Shown one piece after another: positions 1-11,753 of a stretch of DNA of 64,000 bases; the stretch's first letter is position 1, and the number at the start of each line of letters is the position of its first letter. The stretch lies in contig CM022303.1 in the NCBI GenBank assembly GCA_011799875.1, positions 297,302,362 to 297,366,361 on the forward strand, given 5' to 3'. The DNA comes from Thinopyrum elongatum. Its lineage: Eukaryota > Streptophyta > Magnoliopsida > Poales > Poaceae. Under the pieces are notes generated by a model. The model worked only from the letters and a program-made list of their open reading frames with translations. It was not told the origin of the DNA and ran no database searches. The translations under genes and the position numbers were made by a program.

Positions 1-1434
1 ACGGACTTCTTCCTCTGGCTCTGTCAGGCTATGCTGCTCACCTAAATCGGTATCAATAACATCTTTCGTACTTCTACCTCTCATTGGAATGAGAAGTTGG
101 CTATGACAAACTAATAAGTAATAAGTTTCTCTTTCTTTCCTACCGTTCAGCGATAAATATAGCATGAAAAAAGGCTATGCGATTTCTTGTCACCCGATCC
201 TCCTCGAATTCGTTCATCCAGATATAGTCGTAGGAGCTTAGATTCTTGTAGTCTCTCTCATTGTGCGTGCGAGATGGTAACCTTTGATGCCAGTTGTTTT
301 ATAGATTTATTTAAGGGTACAACGACAATGACTGCGGTCTAATTGGATCTTCTCTAAAATGTTGGTTCATAAAAGAAAAAGAAATTAGAAAAAAAATCGT
401 CTCTATAAATGGAATCGGTTTTGCGCATTGTTCAGCAATATATCTCTTGTACTATTTCGGCTCCAAAGCCACTCAAATCGAAGCTATCGGCGAGTTGTAT
501 CTAAGAATCCAATAACATTGGACTCTCAAAACTGGCCCTTAAGTGGGACATTTTGCTTTCTAAAGTTTCATAACACCATTCGCCACATTTTTTCAGATCG
601 CATACAAAATTTATTGACCCCTCACCCAATATTGTTGTAGCCTAGGAGTGAGCCTGATGCCTAAAAGAATTGCATTTTCCCCATCCTTTATATTAATCAA
701 TACGATGACTTTTGTCAACGGAAAGACAAAATCTGACGTCAGATTTTTATACATGGCAAATCGAATGTTTTTCATGACAATTTATGTTGGTGCGAGAATG
801 CCAAATTTAGTTTGCAAGCACAACAATTTCATGGTAAAAAAATAGAGTAAATTTGCCATGCTCGTCAACTAAACTTGTCATCCTCGGTAAACATAATTTG
901 TCAACGTTCGATTTGCCGTGCTAAAAAATCTAGCGTCCCCTAAATATCAAGGTCCTTTTGTCAATACAAAGCGCATAGGCCCTACAAACTGATGGGCATC
1001 CTTTTGTTTATCTCCTTCAAAACGACACTCAATGCAATGATAAGCACGGCCTCCGTTCCCTATTATAAGATGTTCTAACTTTTTTTTCTAAATCAGAGAT
1101 ATATAGGCTCATTTCAGACTGTATATAGTATATATGAAAATATCCAAAACATTGTATAATAGTTAGTGGAAGTAAGTTTCAGGAGCACTTTTGTTACATA
1201 TAGATTTCTCTGTACAAGTGTCAGCTTGTGCAATTGTCATGCTTCTCAAGTAGTAACACAAAGTAATCTACTGGAAGTAAATATCACTTTTGTTGTTGTC
1301 GTTGTGATATTTTGTGGTGCTACATGGTCAACTGATTTCTTAGCAAACAAAAATGTTAGGTGTGCAGTTTCAAAAAAGAAACTGCAGTTTTAAAAACATG
1401 GAAGGAGTGAGGTGTATGAAGATAAATGCTACTA
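1..1434. other. Intergenic, no gene recognised
   Basis: Only short, unconvincing open frames. From about 752 to 930 the sequence carries dispersed motifs such as CATGGCAAATC, TGCCAAATTTAG and ATTTGCCATGC. These are the same word family that dominates 50250-52130, so this is probably an old copy of that repeat. The first 650 bases hold no protein I recognise. Confidence 0.5.
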
Positions 1435-1714
1435 CCTCCTTTCCGGTTTATAAGACTTGCGTGTATACCTAGATCTATAATTTGACCAAAAAGTTTTATC
1501 ATTAGAAAGTACTCCCTCCGTCCCAAAATAACTGTCTCAATCTTAGTACAACTTTGTACTAGAGTTAGTACAAAGTTGATACACTTATTTTGCGACGGAG
1601 GAAGTATACGATTTGGACTTTCTAATGATATGTTTTTGTGATATATAACTTGTATTACGTTGGTCTATTTGTCAACCTAAAGATACACGCAAGCCTTATA
1701 AACAAGAAAGGAGG
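1435..1714. mobile_element. Stowaway-like MITE, interrupted by a second MITE
   Basis: The left end reads CCTCCTTTCCGGTTTATAAG and the right end is its imperfect inverse (CTTATAAACAAGAAAGGAGG). Both are bordered by TA. The terminal inverted repeats extend about 40 bases and include a shared GACTTGCGTGTAT-type segment. There is no coding capacity. The interior contains the 93-bp MITE at 1512-1604, so the element's own length is about 185 bp. Assignment to Stowaway rests on the TA borders and TIR style. Confidence 0.7.
1512..1604. mobile_element. Stowaway MITE nested in another MITE
   Basis: Begins CTCCCTCCGTCCCAAAATAA and ends with the inverse TTATTTTGCGACGGAGGAAG. Direct TA duplications lie at 1510-1511 and 1605-1606. 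It is a non-autonomous Tc1/mariner-type element with no ORF. It sits inside the longer MITE at 1435-1714, so it is the younger insertion. Confidence 0.85.
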
Positions 1715-2028
1715 TAGTAGTCAGTTTTGTCAAAGATTTTGTGTGCCTGTGGACAAGCCCAGTCTACAGGGAGGAGGCTGGCTATTTTTGGGGGCAAAGA
1801 ATCTTGTGCAGTCAGACACTTGGATAAGGTCATATTGTTTTTGCACAACCAAAAAGAGACTGGTGAATTAGTACTTCGTTATTCTACTTCGAAATTGATC
1901 ATGGCTAAAATCATTAGCGTCTTGGGACCGTTGCTACGTCAGGCCATTGGAAAAAAAATTAAAAAACAACTACTCCGACTAAAAAAAAAACCTTGTACAT
2001 TGGTAGAATTCCCCTCTTGGTAATATTC

Positions 2029-3809
2029 TCAGCCAAACATATTAGGAAGAGGTCTCGCAGCCATGAAGGAGTCAACCATCTGCACAAGCAGGAAATCGTT
2101 AAATAGACAAGAAATACTCCGTATATGTTAAATCGATGCATATTGCTGAGATGAGCATTTCGTTAAAAACTATAGCCATGCTGTCGGCCGTGCTTGCATA
2201 TACATGCTCGCTACTGTGCAAAATATGCATAATATAATTACGTGTGAGCACAGCGGATACGAAATATTTTTTTTGCCGCAAAGATACTAAATATTATTGC
2301 GCCGTGCTCATTGTGTACTTCAGAATGGACAGAAGTGTGCAAGATGACAGATCCAATGAATTGCATTACCTCCTCAGTCACTTGAGCTCTAGCTCTCGTA
2401 TGTCTTTTAACCAGCTCATATAGAACGTCACCAAGAAGATTCTTCACTTCACCAGTTAGCAGGCTTCCATCCCCGTAACCCTGACGTTGAGATTCAGAAC
2501 ATACATTTAGTTGAGGAAAAATATGTAGAGGAAACATATCGAATAAACTGATCCCATGATTTTGGAGACAGGACCGGTATCCCCCCCCCCCCCCCCCCCC
2601 CCCGAGCGGGGCGACCGGGGCGGCCCTCCCTCCCCTCGCCGCCCAGCCCCCACCTTCCACTCCTCCTCCCGCCGCTGCCGCCAGCTGGCGCGGCCGGGCG
2701 TTGCCCGCGCGGCGCTGTGGCGAGGCTGGCGGTGGCGGCACCCTTCTTCCTCCCCTCGCGATTCCCCGGCTCGGGCGGTGGTCTCCGGCGACGGTGCGCC
2801 TCGGCGGGCGGTGCCCCGGTGTAGATCGGGTGCGGCCTTTTGGCGGCGGTGGCGGCTGGCGGCGGGGGTTGGCCGACGGAGCCCTGCAGGCCCAGATCTG
2901 GGCCCTTTTGGGCCCGATCTGGGTCAGGGCGGGTTGGTCTGATCTCCGGCTGGGCTAGCGAGCTACGGACGTTGGGAACGGCGGCTACTGTGCTGCGTCG
3001 GCTGCAGCACGACGGCGGGAGCTTAGCGGGCCCGATCTGGGCCCGGCTGGACAGGGGGTCCGGCATGCTCCTGCTCCTGCGTCCGGTCTGCTACTCCGTG
3101 TGCCAGTGGACGTTGTCCCCTCCCACGTGGCTGCGGTACTACCAGTCCCTTTCGTCGGTGGCCTCGTTTCGTTCGGCCAGCCTCGCAGCATCTGCGGTGG
3201 AGAGATGATGGTGGTGTCCTCGTGACTGTGGTGGCGCATGTTGGTGGGCGGTTGGCATGGTGGAGCCGCCGGTTGGTCCTGGGATGTGGGTATGAGGGGT
3301 AGGGTGAAATCCCTCTCGGGTCTGCCCGGCAGCGACGCGGTGACGACTGCGGGTGCCACCAACCTTCTTGAAGGGCGTCAGGAGTACCTCTCCTCCGCTT
3401 CCCTCCATGTACCGGGAGAAATCCTAGGATTCATCCGGGCAGCAGCGTCGTCGTCGTCGCAGTCCTTCTTGAAGGTGTTGCTTTGTACGCGGCGATTCGG
3501 TGGCATTAGAGCGTGGTGGATGTATCCGGTGGGCGCAGCGGTTGCGGGATACTACAACTTTCGTTGATCCGGTGCTGCTGGCATTTCTTTCTCTTGTTTT
3601 TCTCTTGGGCGTGATTGTGCTGTTTGCTCCAGCGTTGCACTTCTTGTTGTATCAGGTGGTTGCTATATTAATATAGCGGGGCGAAAGCCTATTTTGGTAA
3701 TAAACTGATCCCATTTATGTAGCATAACTTGAAATATTACCTTCTTTATCTGCTCGAGATCATTGTCGTCTTCAAGGAAAAAGCTCAGGTACTTAATCGG
3801 GACATCCAC
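2029..3809 (-). pseudogene. Tryptophanyl-tRNA synthetase, last three exons only (cytosolic type)
   Basis: Three minus-strand exons with canonical splice sites encode the C-terminus of a eukaryotic cytosolic TrpRS, the enzyme that charges tRNA-Trp. Exon a is 3809-3741 (VDVPIKYLSFFLEDDND..., donor GTAATA). Exon b is 2480-2370 (GYGDGSLLTGEVKNLL...RARAQVTEE, donor GTAATG). Exon c is 2079-2029 (MVDSFMAARPLPNMFG, then TGA). The FFLEDD, LTGEVK and RARAxVTEE motifs and the final RPLPNMF match my recollection of plant TrpRS C-termini, and all three junctions keep phase. The first intron is enlarged by the retroposon at 2558-3698. No upstream exons (Rossmann fold, KMSAS-type loop) are visible between 3810 and about 5200, so this is a 5'-truncated copy or captured fragment. 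Whether it is transcribed cannot be told. Confidence 0.85.
2558..3698 (+). mobile_element. Retroposon (non-LTR type) inserted in the TrpRS intron
   Basis: A 1141-bp GC-rich segment lies between two perfect 16-bp copies of AATAAACTGATCCCAT (2542-2557 and 3699-3714). The variable-length target duplication and absence of terminal inverted repeats point to target-primed insertion (LINE-derived or SINE-like). The 3' end reads GGGGCGAAAGCCTATTTTGG followed by TAATAAA, without a long poly-A. An uninterrupted C run of about 20 bases starts at 2581. No reverse transcriptase is encoded. The open frames inside are compositional (GC-rich, Pro/Arg-rich) and are not called as genes. Confidence 0.75.
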
Positions 3810-4776
3810 CTGAACACCACAATTATAAATCACTGATTGGTTTTGTCTTGCTCAAGGAACCCAGTACACAACAAGAATATTGCAGGAACAAAACAAGAAT
3901 AAGACGGGGTGCAAATGATGCTTTGTCACGATGAGGGCTGGCCAGTGGTGGCTCGTTGCTGCTTCATTGGAGAAAGAATGGGGATACAGGTGGGGATACA
4001 GGAGAGAGAGAGAGAGAGAGAGAGCGGAGTGCGCGAGGAAAATAATGGTCTGGCTGTTGGAGAAGATAAGATGGAGAGAGAAAAGCGATGGGTGGTTTGA
4101 GAAGACACGTGGCCGGAGAGAGAGGCGACTTACGCATCACTGTTATCAATCGGTTGAAAATAAACGATTTCCTTTATTTTTGCGGGATACTCCTATTTCC
4201 CCATTGAACCACTTCGACCCTCTTAAAAAATACTATAAACAGTTAAAAAACACTATAAACTCCCTTCTAGAGTATATAATCTATCAACCCAGTGAAAATG
4301 ATTCTGTTCAACCGAGTGATAACTCGCTCGTGCCGATCGCCTCCTACATCGTGAGATCCTCTCAATCGTGCGGTGCGGAGTGCACACACTGTTGGCGGCC
4401 ATATCCCTCTTTCAGCCACACATCTCATGAGTCTTATCTTATTTTGGCCATCTTCCTCTCCGTACGCCCCATCTTCTCCCAAATCTTCAGGCGATGTTGG
4501 CCCGTGGAGTGTTGCCCAAGCGCTCGCCTGAGTACAAGCACAATGCGGTCATTGTTATAGATGCAGCGGAGGCTGCCATCACCTCAACATGCATGAGCGG
4601 TCGTTGTCGAAGCCGCCGAGGCACAACAAGGCAGAGCCACGCCCGGCGAGCCCAGGTGGGACCTGGACTATGCCGCAGCCATCCCTGGCGAACGCGAGCG
4701 CGCATCCCCTTCACCTCTGCCACGGCACTAGCCCGACCAAAGGTCCTAGGTGGCGGCCTCGTATAGCAGAGATTTG
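3810..4776. other. Intergenic, GA microsatellite
   Basis: No upstream TrpRS exon or other gene recognised. A (GA)n run lies at about 4003-4024. A 209-codon plus-strand open frame across 3931-4560 has no recognisable domain and runs through the microsatellite, so I do not call it. Confidence 0.5.
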
Positions 4777-5145
4777 CGACAAGCCTCTTGCCTGCATAAG
4801 GCACTCCTTGTTGCAAAGATTGAAGAAAAAATTATTCATTTTTTTCTGCAACAAGGCTCTTGTTGCAGAAGGCCGAGCGCAACAATGCCCTTGTTGCATA
4901 GATCGGAAGACGAAAATAATAATTCGGTAACATCATTCATGTTGTAAAGTCTTTTCGCAACATTATTTTTGTTGCAAAAAGGTGAAAGACGAAAAATAAT
5001 AATTCTGCAACACAACCTCTGTTGCAACATGACATTTGTTGCAAAGATAACGCTTTAAGCTCAGAAAAGAAAAAAAACGCTCCAGATGGTTTTGCAACAA
5101 AGCCGCAGTTGGAGAGCGAACAACGCAACAACCAGCTTGTTGCAA
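4777..5145. repeat. Cluster of GCAACA/TGTTGC short inverted repeats
   Basis: At least six hairpin-forming pairs in which TGCAACA or GCAACAA is followed 10-15 bases later by TTGTTGC, e.g. GCAACAAGGCTCTTGTTGC at 4849-4867 and GCAACATTATTTTTGTTGC at 4957-4975. Arrays like this resemble sub-terminal repeats of DNA transposons, but I cannot define element ends here. Confidence 0.6.
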
Positions 5146-7867
5146 TTCACGACGTGAATGTTTGGGGGAGATCCGCTATTTTCCATCAATCAGACGGCCC
5201 CAGAGGCGATCGATGTTTTTGTGCTTTCCGTCGACCGATCATGTGATTTTTCAAGATTCATTGTAATTAATGCAATCAATGTTCTCAAATTATGCTGATG
5301 CGATGAATACATCATTGGAGTAGGGTGGTACATTGGATGTAGGTGGTTCAGTGAGCTGTATCATTTGGATTCACCAAACCCGTGCTTTTTATAAGTAATG
5401 ATAATTAAATAATAATAATAATATAAGTAGTAGATAGTAAATGAATATTTCAACGATGTTAAAATCTGATCTTATATGTTTTTTGTACTAAAAAGGTATT
5501 TTTTTGTACTTAATTTTAAAACTTTAAAATACTTTCAAACACATTATTTGCTCATGACTGGTTGCAACTATCAAGGTTTGTGAGATTGACAATCTCGATA
5601 GAGTCGTTAGAGGTCACAAGAGGAGTTCTTAACTTTTTCTTATGTGTGGCTTGATGATGCTAGGGGTGTTCATGTCTACCTATTGATACATTGGTTGGGC
5701 TAAGAGAGTTACCACTTGTTGCAAACCTTCCGGCGGGGGGAGGGGGGGGGGGGGGTGGGGGGCATTGGGTTTTTTATGTGGTTGGAAACAAACATCGACC
5801 AAAAAGGATGGCGCCATGGGATGACACTTCCAGTTGACCAGTCTCTCCTGCGGTTTCGACGACATCATAGTAAAGGTCCTTGCCAATTGTTTGTCTCCTA
5901 AGCTAAATATTATGGTGGGGAGAAATCAGAGTGCATTTATATGCGGGTGGTGCATTCAGGACAATTTATGATAATTCGATACATAGTTAATTCTCTCCAT
6001 CATATGCAAGTCCCCTCGTCTTGATCGAGTTAGGTATTGCTTCAACATTTGACTTTGTTGCTTTGCCTCTCCACATTTTAATCCTAAGGTGTTTCAGATT
6101 CGGACTTAAGTGGGTTGGTTGGATCCCCACTCTCCTAGCGACACCGAGCACAAAGAATATTGTCAATTGAGCGACTAGCTAGGGAGCACAAAGAATCATA
6201 TGTTAGAAGTGACTCAAAAGGGAGATTAGGTTGAGCCACTTGATGGCGCTTTGGAGCTTTGGCTTCGGCACCTCTCCAACGAAGATTAGCACTCTTCATA
6301 GAGTATGAATTCGGGATCCATCCGCGTCCCCGACTCACTTTTGGTTTCTCCTTTACCGTACCCCTTTACTTACTTTACATGTTTGTTGCCTTGCTAATTA
6401 GCTAGTTGCATTGCTTACCTTTGGTTCTAGCTTGTTTGCCATATAGGTTGTTCTCATCACCGATTGCATATGTAGAGAACTTAATTTATTCGCACATTCC
6501 GTAGAATTCAAAATTAAGTTACATTTTTTAGTCTTTTATTCACCCGCTCCCTCTAGTGATCAATTTGATCATTCACTACTATATGTAGATTAATTTGCAC
6601 TCTTTGGAATGTTGATAGAATCATGCATTGTTTATTTACTTCAATTCAACTGTGGTACATGAGTCGCATAATGCTACTCCTGATAAACATCACATTTTCA
6701 AACTGTATATTGCAAAACATAACGTCTATGATCCTAGAATCGGGTTTAATCGGCGCGCCCTAGCAATTTCAGTATCCACGCCCGGTATGCGTGCGTAGAA
6801 GCAACAGTGTCCGCATGATCACGCATACAAATGAAAGTATTCTTCAATGTTGCCTAGATTTTGATAATGTGGCCGCCCGTGGCATTTCTATATCCCCCGG
6901 CAACATTGATGTAGTAAGCGTACTTGTTCCTACGACAGTTGGACTGGGTTTGTGTCCCCGTTTGAGTATGGGAGGGATGTATTATTAATAATCTGGTAAA
7001 AGAGAGTTACATTATACACTAGCATGCCCCCTGTCCCAATGGTCTCTTCCCAACGCATGAAAATTGTCCCGTGGGTTCAGCTGTGGAGTGTGTGGGCTAT
7101 CGTCAACGCTTCCTGGTCCACCTAAATATACATGACACCCCTAGAAAAAAAATCCTTTTATCCCTAGTTATAAATTGAGTAGCACATGTGGGGTTCCTCA
7201 ATCTTCGATCTTTTTGATATGCTTGGTTTTTTAGCAGATTTTGATATGCTTGGTACAACAACCACTGTATGTGGCCTCGCATTTCTCCAGCCACACCGAC
7301 CTCTTCGACCACATCTTTGAAATGTGCCTCCTTGAGCCATTGGGCCTCGAAATAGAACATGGATGGGTCACATGTGTCATGACTTTCTTATTACATAAAT
7401 ATATTTTTAAATATGTGAACACATATTTTTATTACATGAACACTTTTTAGAATATGTGATGTTTTTTCAAAAAAAAATTACATGCCCATTTTATCTCTAT
7501 GTGAGAACAATTTTATAACACAATTATTATACATTTTTTATTTAAATCAATAAGATAGATACTATCTGAGTTTTATGGAAAAAATGTATTGTTTTCTCTA
7601 CTCCTAATGGAGCAGTTGGTAGGATTGCGTCCATGGTTTTTTTTCGTCTGGCTTTTTTTCGTCTGGTTTTTTTTCGTCTCACCTCCCACCACCACCCCTT
7701 CACATTGGTTTTTTCATCATCTAATAAAAACTTTCCTAACTAGCCACTTTTCAAATGGGTAGGAACCAATAGCACGTTACCAAACAATGAAATCCAGTTT
7801 CATGACAATCAATGCTAAAATCTTAACTTCCCTAATGCATCGATCCTTACCTTTCCTAACAACCAAA
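5146..7867. other. Intergenic, no gene recognised
   Basis: AT-rich sequence with short open frames only. It contains a near-uninterrupted G tract at 5735-5762 (interrupted by single A and T) and simple AT stretches. I see no protein-coding exon or structural RNA I can name. Confidence 0.45.
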
Positions 7868-9481
7868 TCTTCTACTATTAAAAGGAAATTGGTGAATGAT
7901 GATTCATCATTCAACTCCTCCATAATGGTACGATTGTGACCTTCCCACACTTACCAAAACAATTAACCGCACTTACCAAATCTACTCCTCAACCCGGCTA
8001 GGGTTCGACCCGCCGTCACTCGCCTTCTCTCCTACCATGGTAGCATCAATCTCCTCGCCCCTCGCTTCATCCTATCTTCTCTCAAGGCATCCGCCATGGT
8101 GCGCTCCATGTCGCCGATCTCCGGGCTTCAGTGAGGTAGCGATTTGAAGCCTTGGGGCTGCAGATCAAGGCCTTATGGTGGCGAACTACATGCTGCCTGT
8201 CGGCTCCGGCGGCGGCAGGTCAAACCTTCCTCAGCCTCTCTCTCCCGCACGTTCCATCTCCATCGTTCTTTTTGGTTGTCCAGTTTTTTTGGTCCAACGC
8301 CTAGAACATGCGCGCACACACCTTCAACATCCTCGCTCGCTCACGTCTCCCTCCTCTCCTCTCTCTTGCGACGTCGTCGCCGCCACAGCGCCAGCCGGAC
8401 TCCTCCCAGTACCAACATCCACCGCCACCTCGCTATTCTATCCCGCCCGCCACGGCGAACCCTACCTGACTCTTTCTCCACGTCATTGATGCCGCCATCG
8501 TCAGCCTCCTTCCATGCCTCCCGCGTCTTGTCACACATCCAGAGATATATGGACTAGATGATTAGAACTAAGCAGGAGCATCTCGTCGCATCTGTCACAC
8601 ATCGAGTTCCAATCGAGGTTTATGTGGTCTTGTGAGGTGAGCAGAGCGGTTGGATTGATTTCCTTGCCATTGTTCTACGCCCTCCACTGCATGGGCGAGC
8701 GGCAGTGGCAATGCGGACGCCGCTCAGATCCATATCCACATGCGTATGTAGGGCAAGGAGATGGATGCATCATGCATGTGTGTGTGTGCATAACTGCATA
8801 TTCACTTGCTTGCTCTTTCCTTGCTGTCACAGAATAGAGCAGCGGGAGAGGCTTTTTTACTGCCAATTCTTTCAAAACTTGCATTTTTTGGCCACTTAAT
8901 ATGGTTGCCTATTTATTTTGTTGTAATCTATCTTTTGTTTTTTCTCCTAAAAATATATATGTTTTGTTTGACTGATCAAAGCATATATGCACACTATATA
9001 TACCCCATGACATTATTTTTCTTCTTCTTCAGATTAAGTAAACTGAACCAAGCGAGTGTGCTTTTCGAAAAGGATGGAACAAACAGAAGCACGTCAATCG
9101 GATCTGAGCCACCTACTATATATATTGCCACTAATGGAGGAAGAGAAGAAGAGTTGTTGCCTCTAATGGCACGGCGCACACGAACAGGTGCCCACCTCTT
9201 CCTTTTTTGAATATTTCTTCTTTTTTGGGAGTGTCAAAGTGACATAAGTTATGCGATAATGCGTGGAAAAATCATATAGAGGCATGTATGAACCAACTAC
9301 ACAAGCAGGTCAGAGCTCATGCAGCGTGGAATTTAGGATCAATCATGCATTTTCATAGTTGATGGTTGATGCACACACAACTTTGGTGACATAGTTGGTA
9401 GTTGATGGTTGACTATCCTATGGGTGAATCTAACCCATTCATTCTGACCTAAGTTAACATATTTGCATATCTGCATGGTTA

Positions 9482-9556
9482 CTCCCTCTGTAAAGAAATA
9501 TAAAAGCATTTAGATCACAGTGATCTAAACGCTCTTATATTTCTTTACAGAGAGAG
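9482..9556. mobile_element. Stowaway MITE, near-perfect hairpin
   Basis: Seventy-five bases that fold almost completely on themselves. The left arm starts CTCCCTCTGTAAAGAAATAT and the right arm ends ATATTTCTTTACAGAGAGAG, with TA duplications at 9480-9481 and 9557-9558. It lies eight bases from the CACTA element end. Confidence 0.9.
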
Positions 9557-10534
9557 TACATATTCACTACTAGGGAAAACCTTATACATAGAATCTTATC
9601 AGTAGCGCTTGTTAAAAGAAAGCGCTACTGCTACTTACCCGTAGCGCGTGCACATGAACCGCGCTACAGATACGGGTGTAGCAGTAGCGCTTTTTCTGAG
9701 GAAAGCGCTACTACTAAAATTCCCACTACTAAGCCGATAGGCTATGAATAGTAGTAGCGATCTTGGGCAAACCGCGCTACCGCTAAAATTATTGTAGCAG
9801 CGCGTTTTCTGTGAAAAGCGCTACTGCTAATGAAAAGAAAATAAAATGAAAAACAAATAGAAAAGTAAATGAAAATTAAAGAAATAGAAAAGGGAGAAAC
9901 CAAAAAAGAAAATGTAAAGAAGAAGAAAAATAAAGGAGAAAGGCATAGCAGTAGCGTCTATTCAGAACAAGCGCTATAGATAATATAGCAGCAGCGCGTT
10001 TTGTAGACCCCCGCTATAGAAAGAGAAAAGGAAAAAAGAAAAGAAAAAGGAAAATAAATAGCTATAGCAGTAGCGCGTTTTGCAACAAGCGCTATAGCTA
10101 ACTTAGCTATAGTGCTTTTTGCCTACCAGCGCTACCGCTACGTTTGACTTAACCCCCGCGCGGTTTCTCTCCTCCCCCCCCTTCCCCCCCCCCCCCCCCC
10201 CCCCCCGGCCACCACTTCTCCCCCAAATCCCTCGCCCCACTTCGCCGCCGTCTCCCCACTTCGCCGTCGCCCCACTTCACTGCCGTCTCCTGCCGACGTC
10301 ACCGCCCCCGGAGCCGCGCGTCGTCGACGCCACCGGAGCCACCCCCAACGCCACCGGAGCCGCGCGGCCTCATCAACGCCACCGGAGCCACCCTCGACGC
10401 CCCTGCCTCCCTCGCCACCACTGCCTCCCTCGCCGTCACCGGAGACGCCCCTGCCTCCCTCGCCACCACCGGAGCCATCCTCTGTAAGCCCCTACCCCTC
10501 CTCTCTCTCTCATGCATAGCACAAACATTGGACA

Positions 10535-10760
10535 GAGAACTAGCTAGCTAGGTTAACTAGTTTAATTAGGTTAATTATATAGGTTAGTGCAAAAATTTAG
10601 TTAGGGCTTTGACAGAGAACTAGCTAGGTTAACTAGTTTAATTAGGTTAATTATCTAGGTAAACTAGGTTAATTAGATAGGTTAACTAACTAGGTTAACT
10701 AGCTAGGTTAATTAGGTTCATTAGGTTAACAAGCTAGGTTAACTAGGTTGGCTAGGTTAG
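10535..10760. repeat. Degenerate tandem repeat of AGGTTAACTA/TTAATT units
   Basis: Within the CACTA element, many consecutive copies of roughly 9-13-base words such as TAGGTTAACTAG and TTAATTAGG. No coding potential. It probably arose by slippage and marks the non-coding 5' part of the element. Confidence 0.7.
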
Positions 10761-11753
10761 AGCAAAAATTTAATTTAGAGTAAAAATTTAGTTAGGGCAG
10801 TAGGGTTTAGAGCAAAAATTATTTGGACTATGGACCTGAATCTGGTCCAAATTTCATTCAAATGCAATTTGAATTATTTGGACTATGGAAATTTTGGTGA
10901 GGTCAGAAGGGTTAGAGAAAATGGAGTTCCTTTGCAATTTAATGGGGTTCTGTCCTAGGCAGAGAAGGGTTAGAGAAAATAATGTGTGTGTGTGTGTGTG
11001 TGAGAGGAATAGCTGGAACAGAATTTGGGTTATGTCCTAGGCAGAGAAGTGTTTAGTGAGGTCATTTTGCAAAGGTTTTTGGTTTTTGAAAAGACCACTA
11101 TTTTTCAAGGAAAAAAATTTAGGCAAGTTTTATTTTAAAGATGATCCCTTCCTAGACTTTTAGCTTTAGACAAAAAACAAAAGTATTTAGCTATGAATAA
11201 AAAACAGTAGCTATGGCATTTAGCTATAAACAAAAAACAGAATTATTTTTCTTTTCAAAAACTTGGTTAAAGTAATTGTTGCTATGTAAACGAAAAACAA
11301 GATTGATGTTATATGATATATGTCATTGATGTTCATTTGCATATTCCATTATTGTTGATTATATCTTTTCATTGAAGTGGTCATGTTATATGCAAATTCC
11401 TCAATAGTGTTTGCTCATGTTATATGCAACATTGAAGTGGTTCGATTGTGCCCAAGTGGCCTTTTGTTGTTTCCAGGGAATGAAGCCGAGTGGCCTATGT
11501 TTTGCCGGAATGTTGATTCATTTCCGTTCCGGCAAATTTCAGGTGCTCGATTTGTCCACTTTTTAGCAAAGGTCATGCCGAAATTTTCCGTGAATTTCGG
11601 CATGACTTGTGCTACAAACTAGGACATATCGAGTGCCCGGGATTTGCCGCACCGGGAAGGAATCAACGTTCCTGCAAAACATAGGCCTTTTTTTATGTCA
11701 TTATTCATTTTATTAGGTCTAGAATTAATTGACTAGATTTAATCGTAGGAAAC

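Noticed and set aside
1..650. Possible organelle-derived insertion
   Set aside because: The base composition suggested it, but I could not match any plastid or mitochondrial gene from memory, so no claim is made.
2494..3408. Several overlapping 80-190-codon open frames on both strands
   Set aside because: They lie in the GC-rich retroposon, exist in many phases, and consist of Pro/Arg/Gly/Ala low-complexity sequence; no domain.
3931..4560. 209-codon plus-strand open frame
   Set aside because: Runs through a GA microsatellite and AT-rich sequence, no recognisable domain or exon structure.
8144..8557. 137-codon Ser/Pro/Arg-rich frame that looks like a 5' UTR or gene start
   Set aside because: Two phases are equally open and no conserved motif is visible; could be a captured gene fragment but I cannot support a product.
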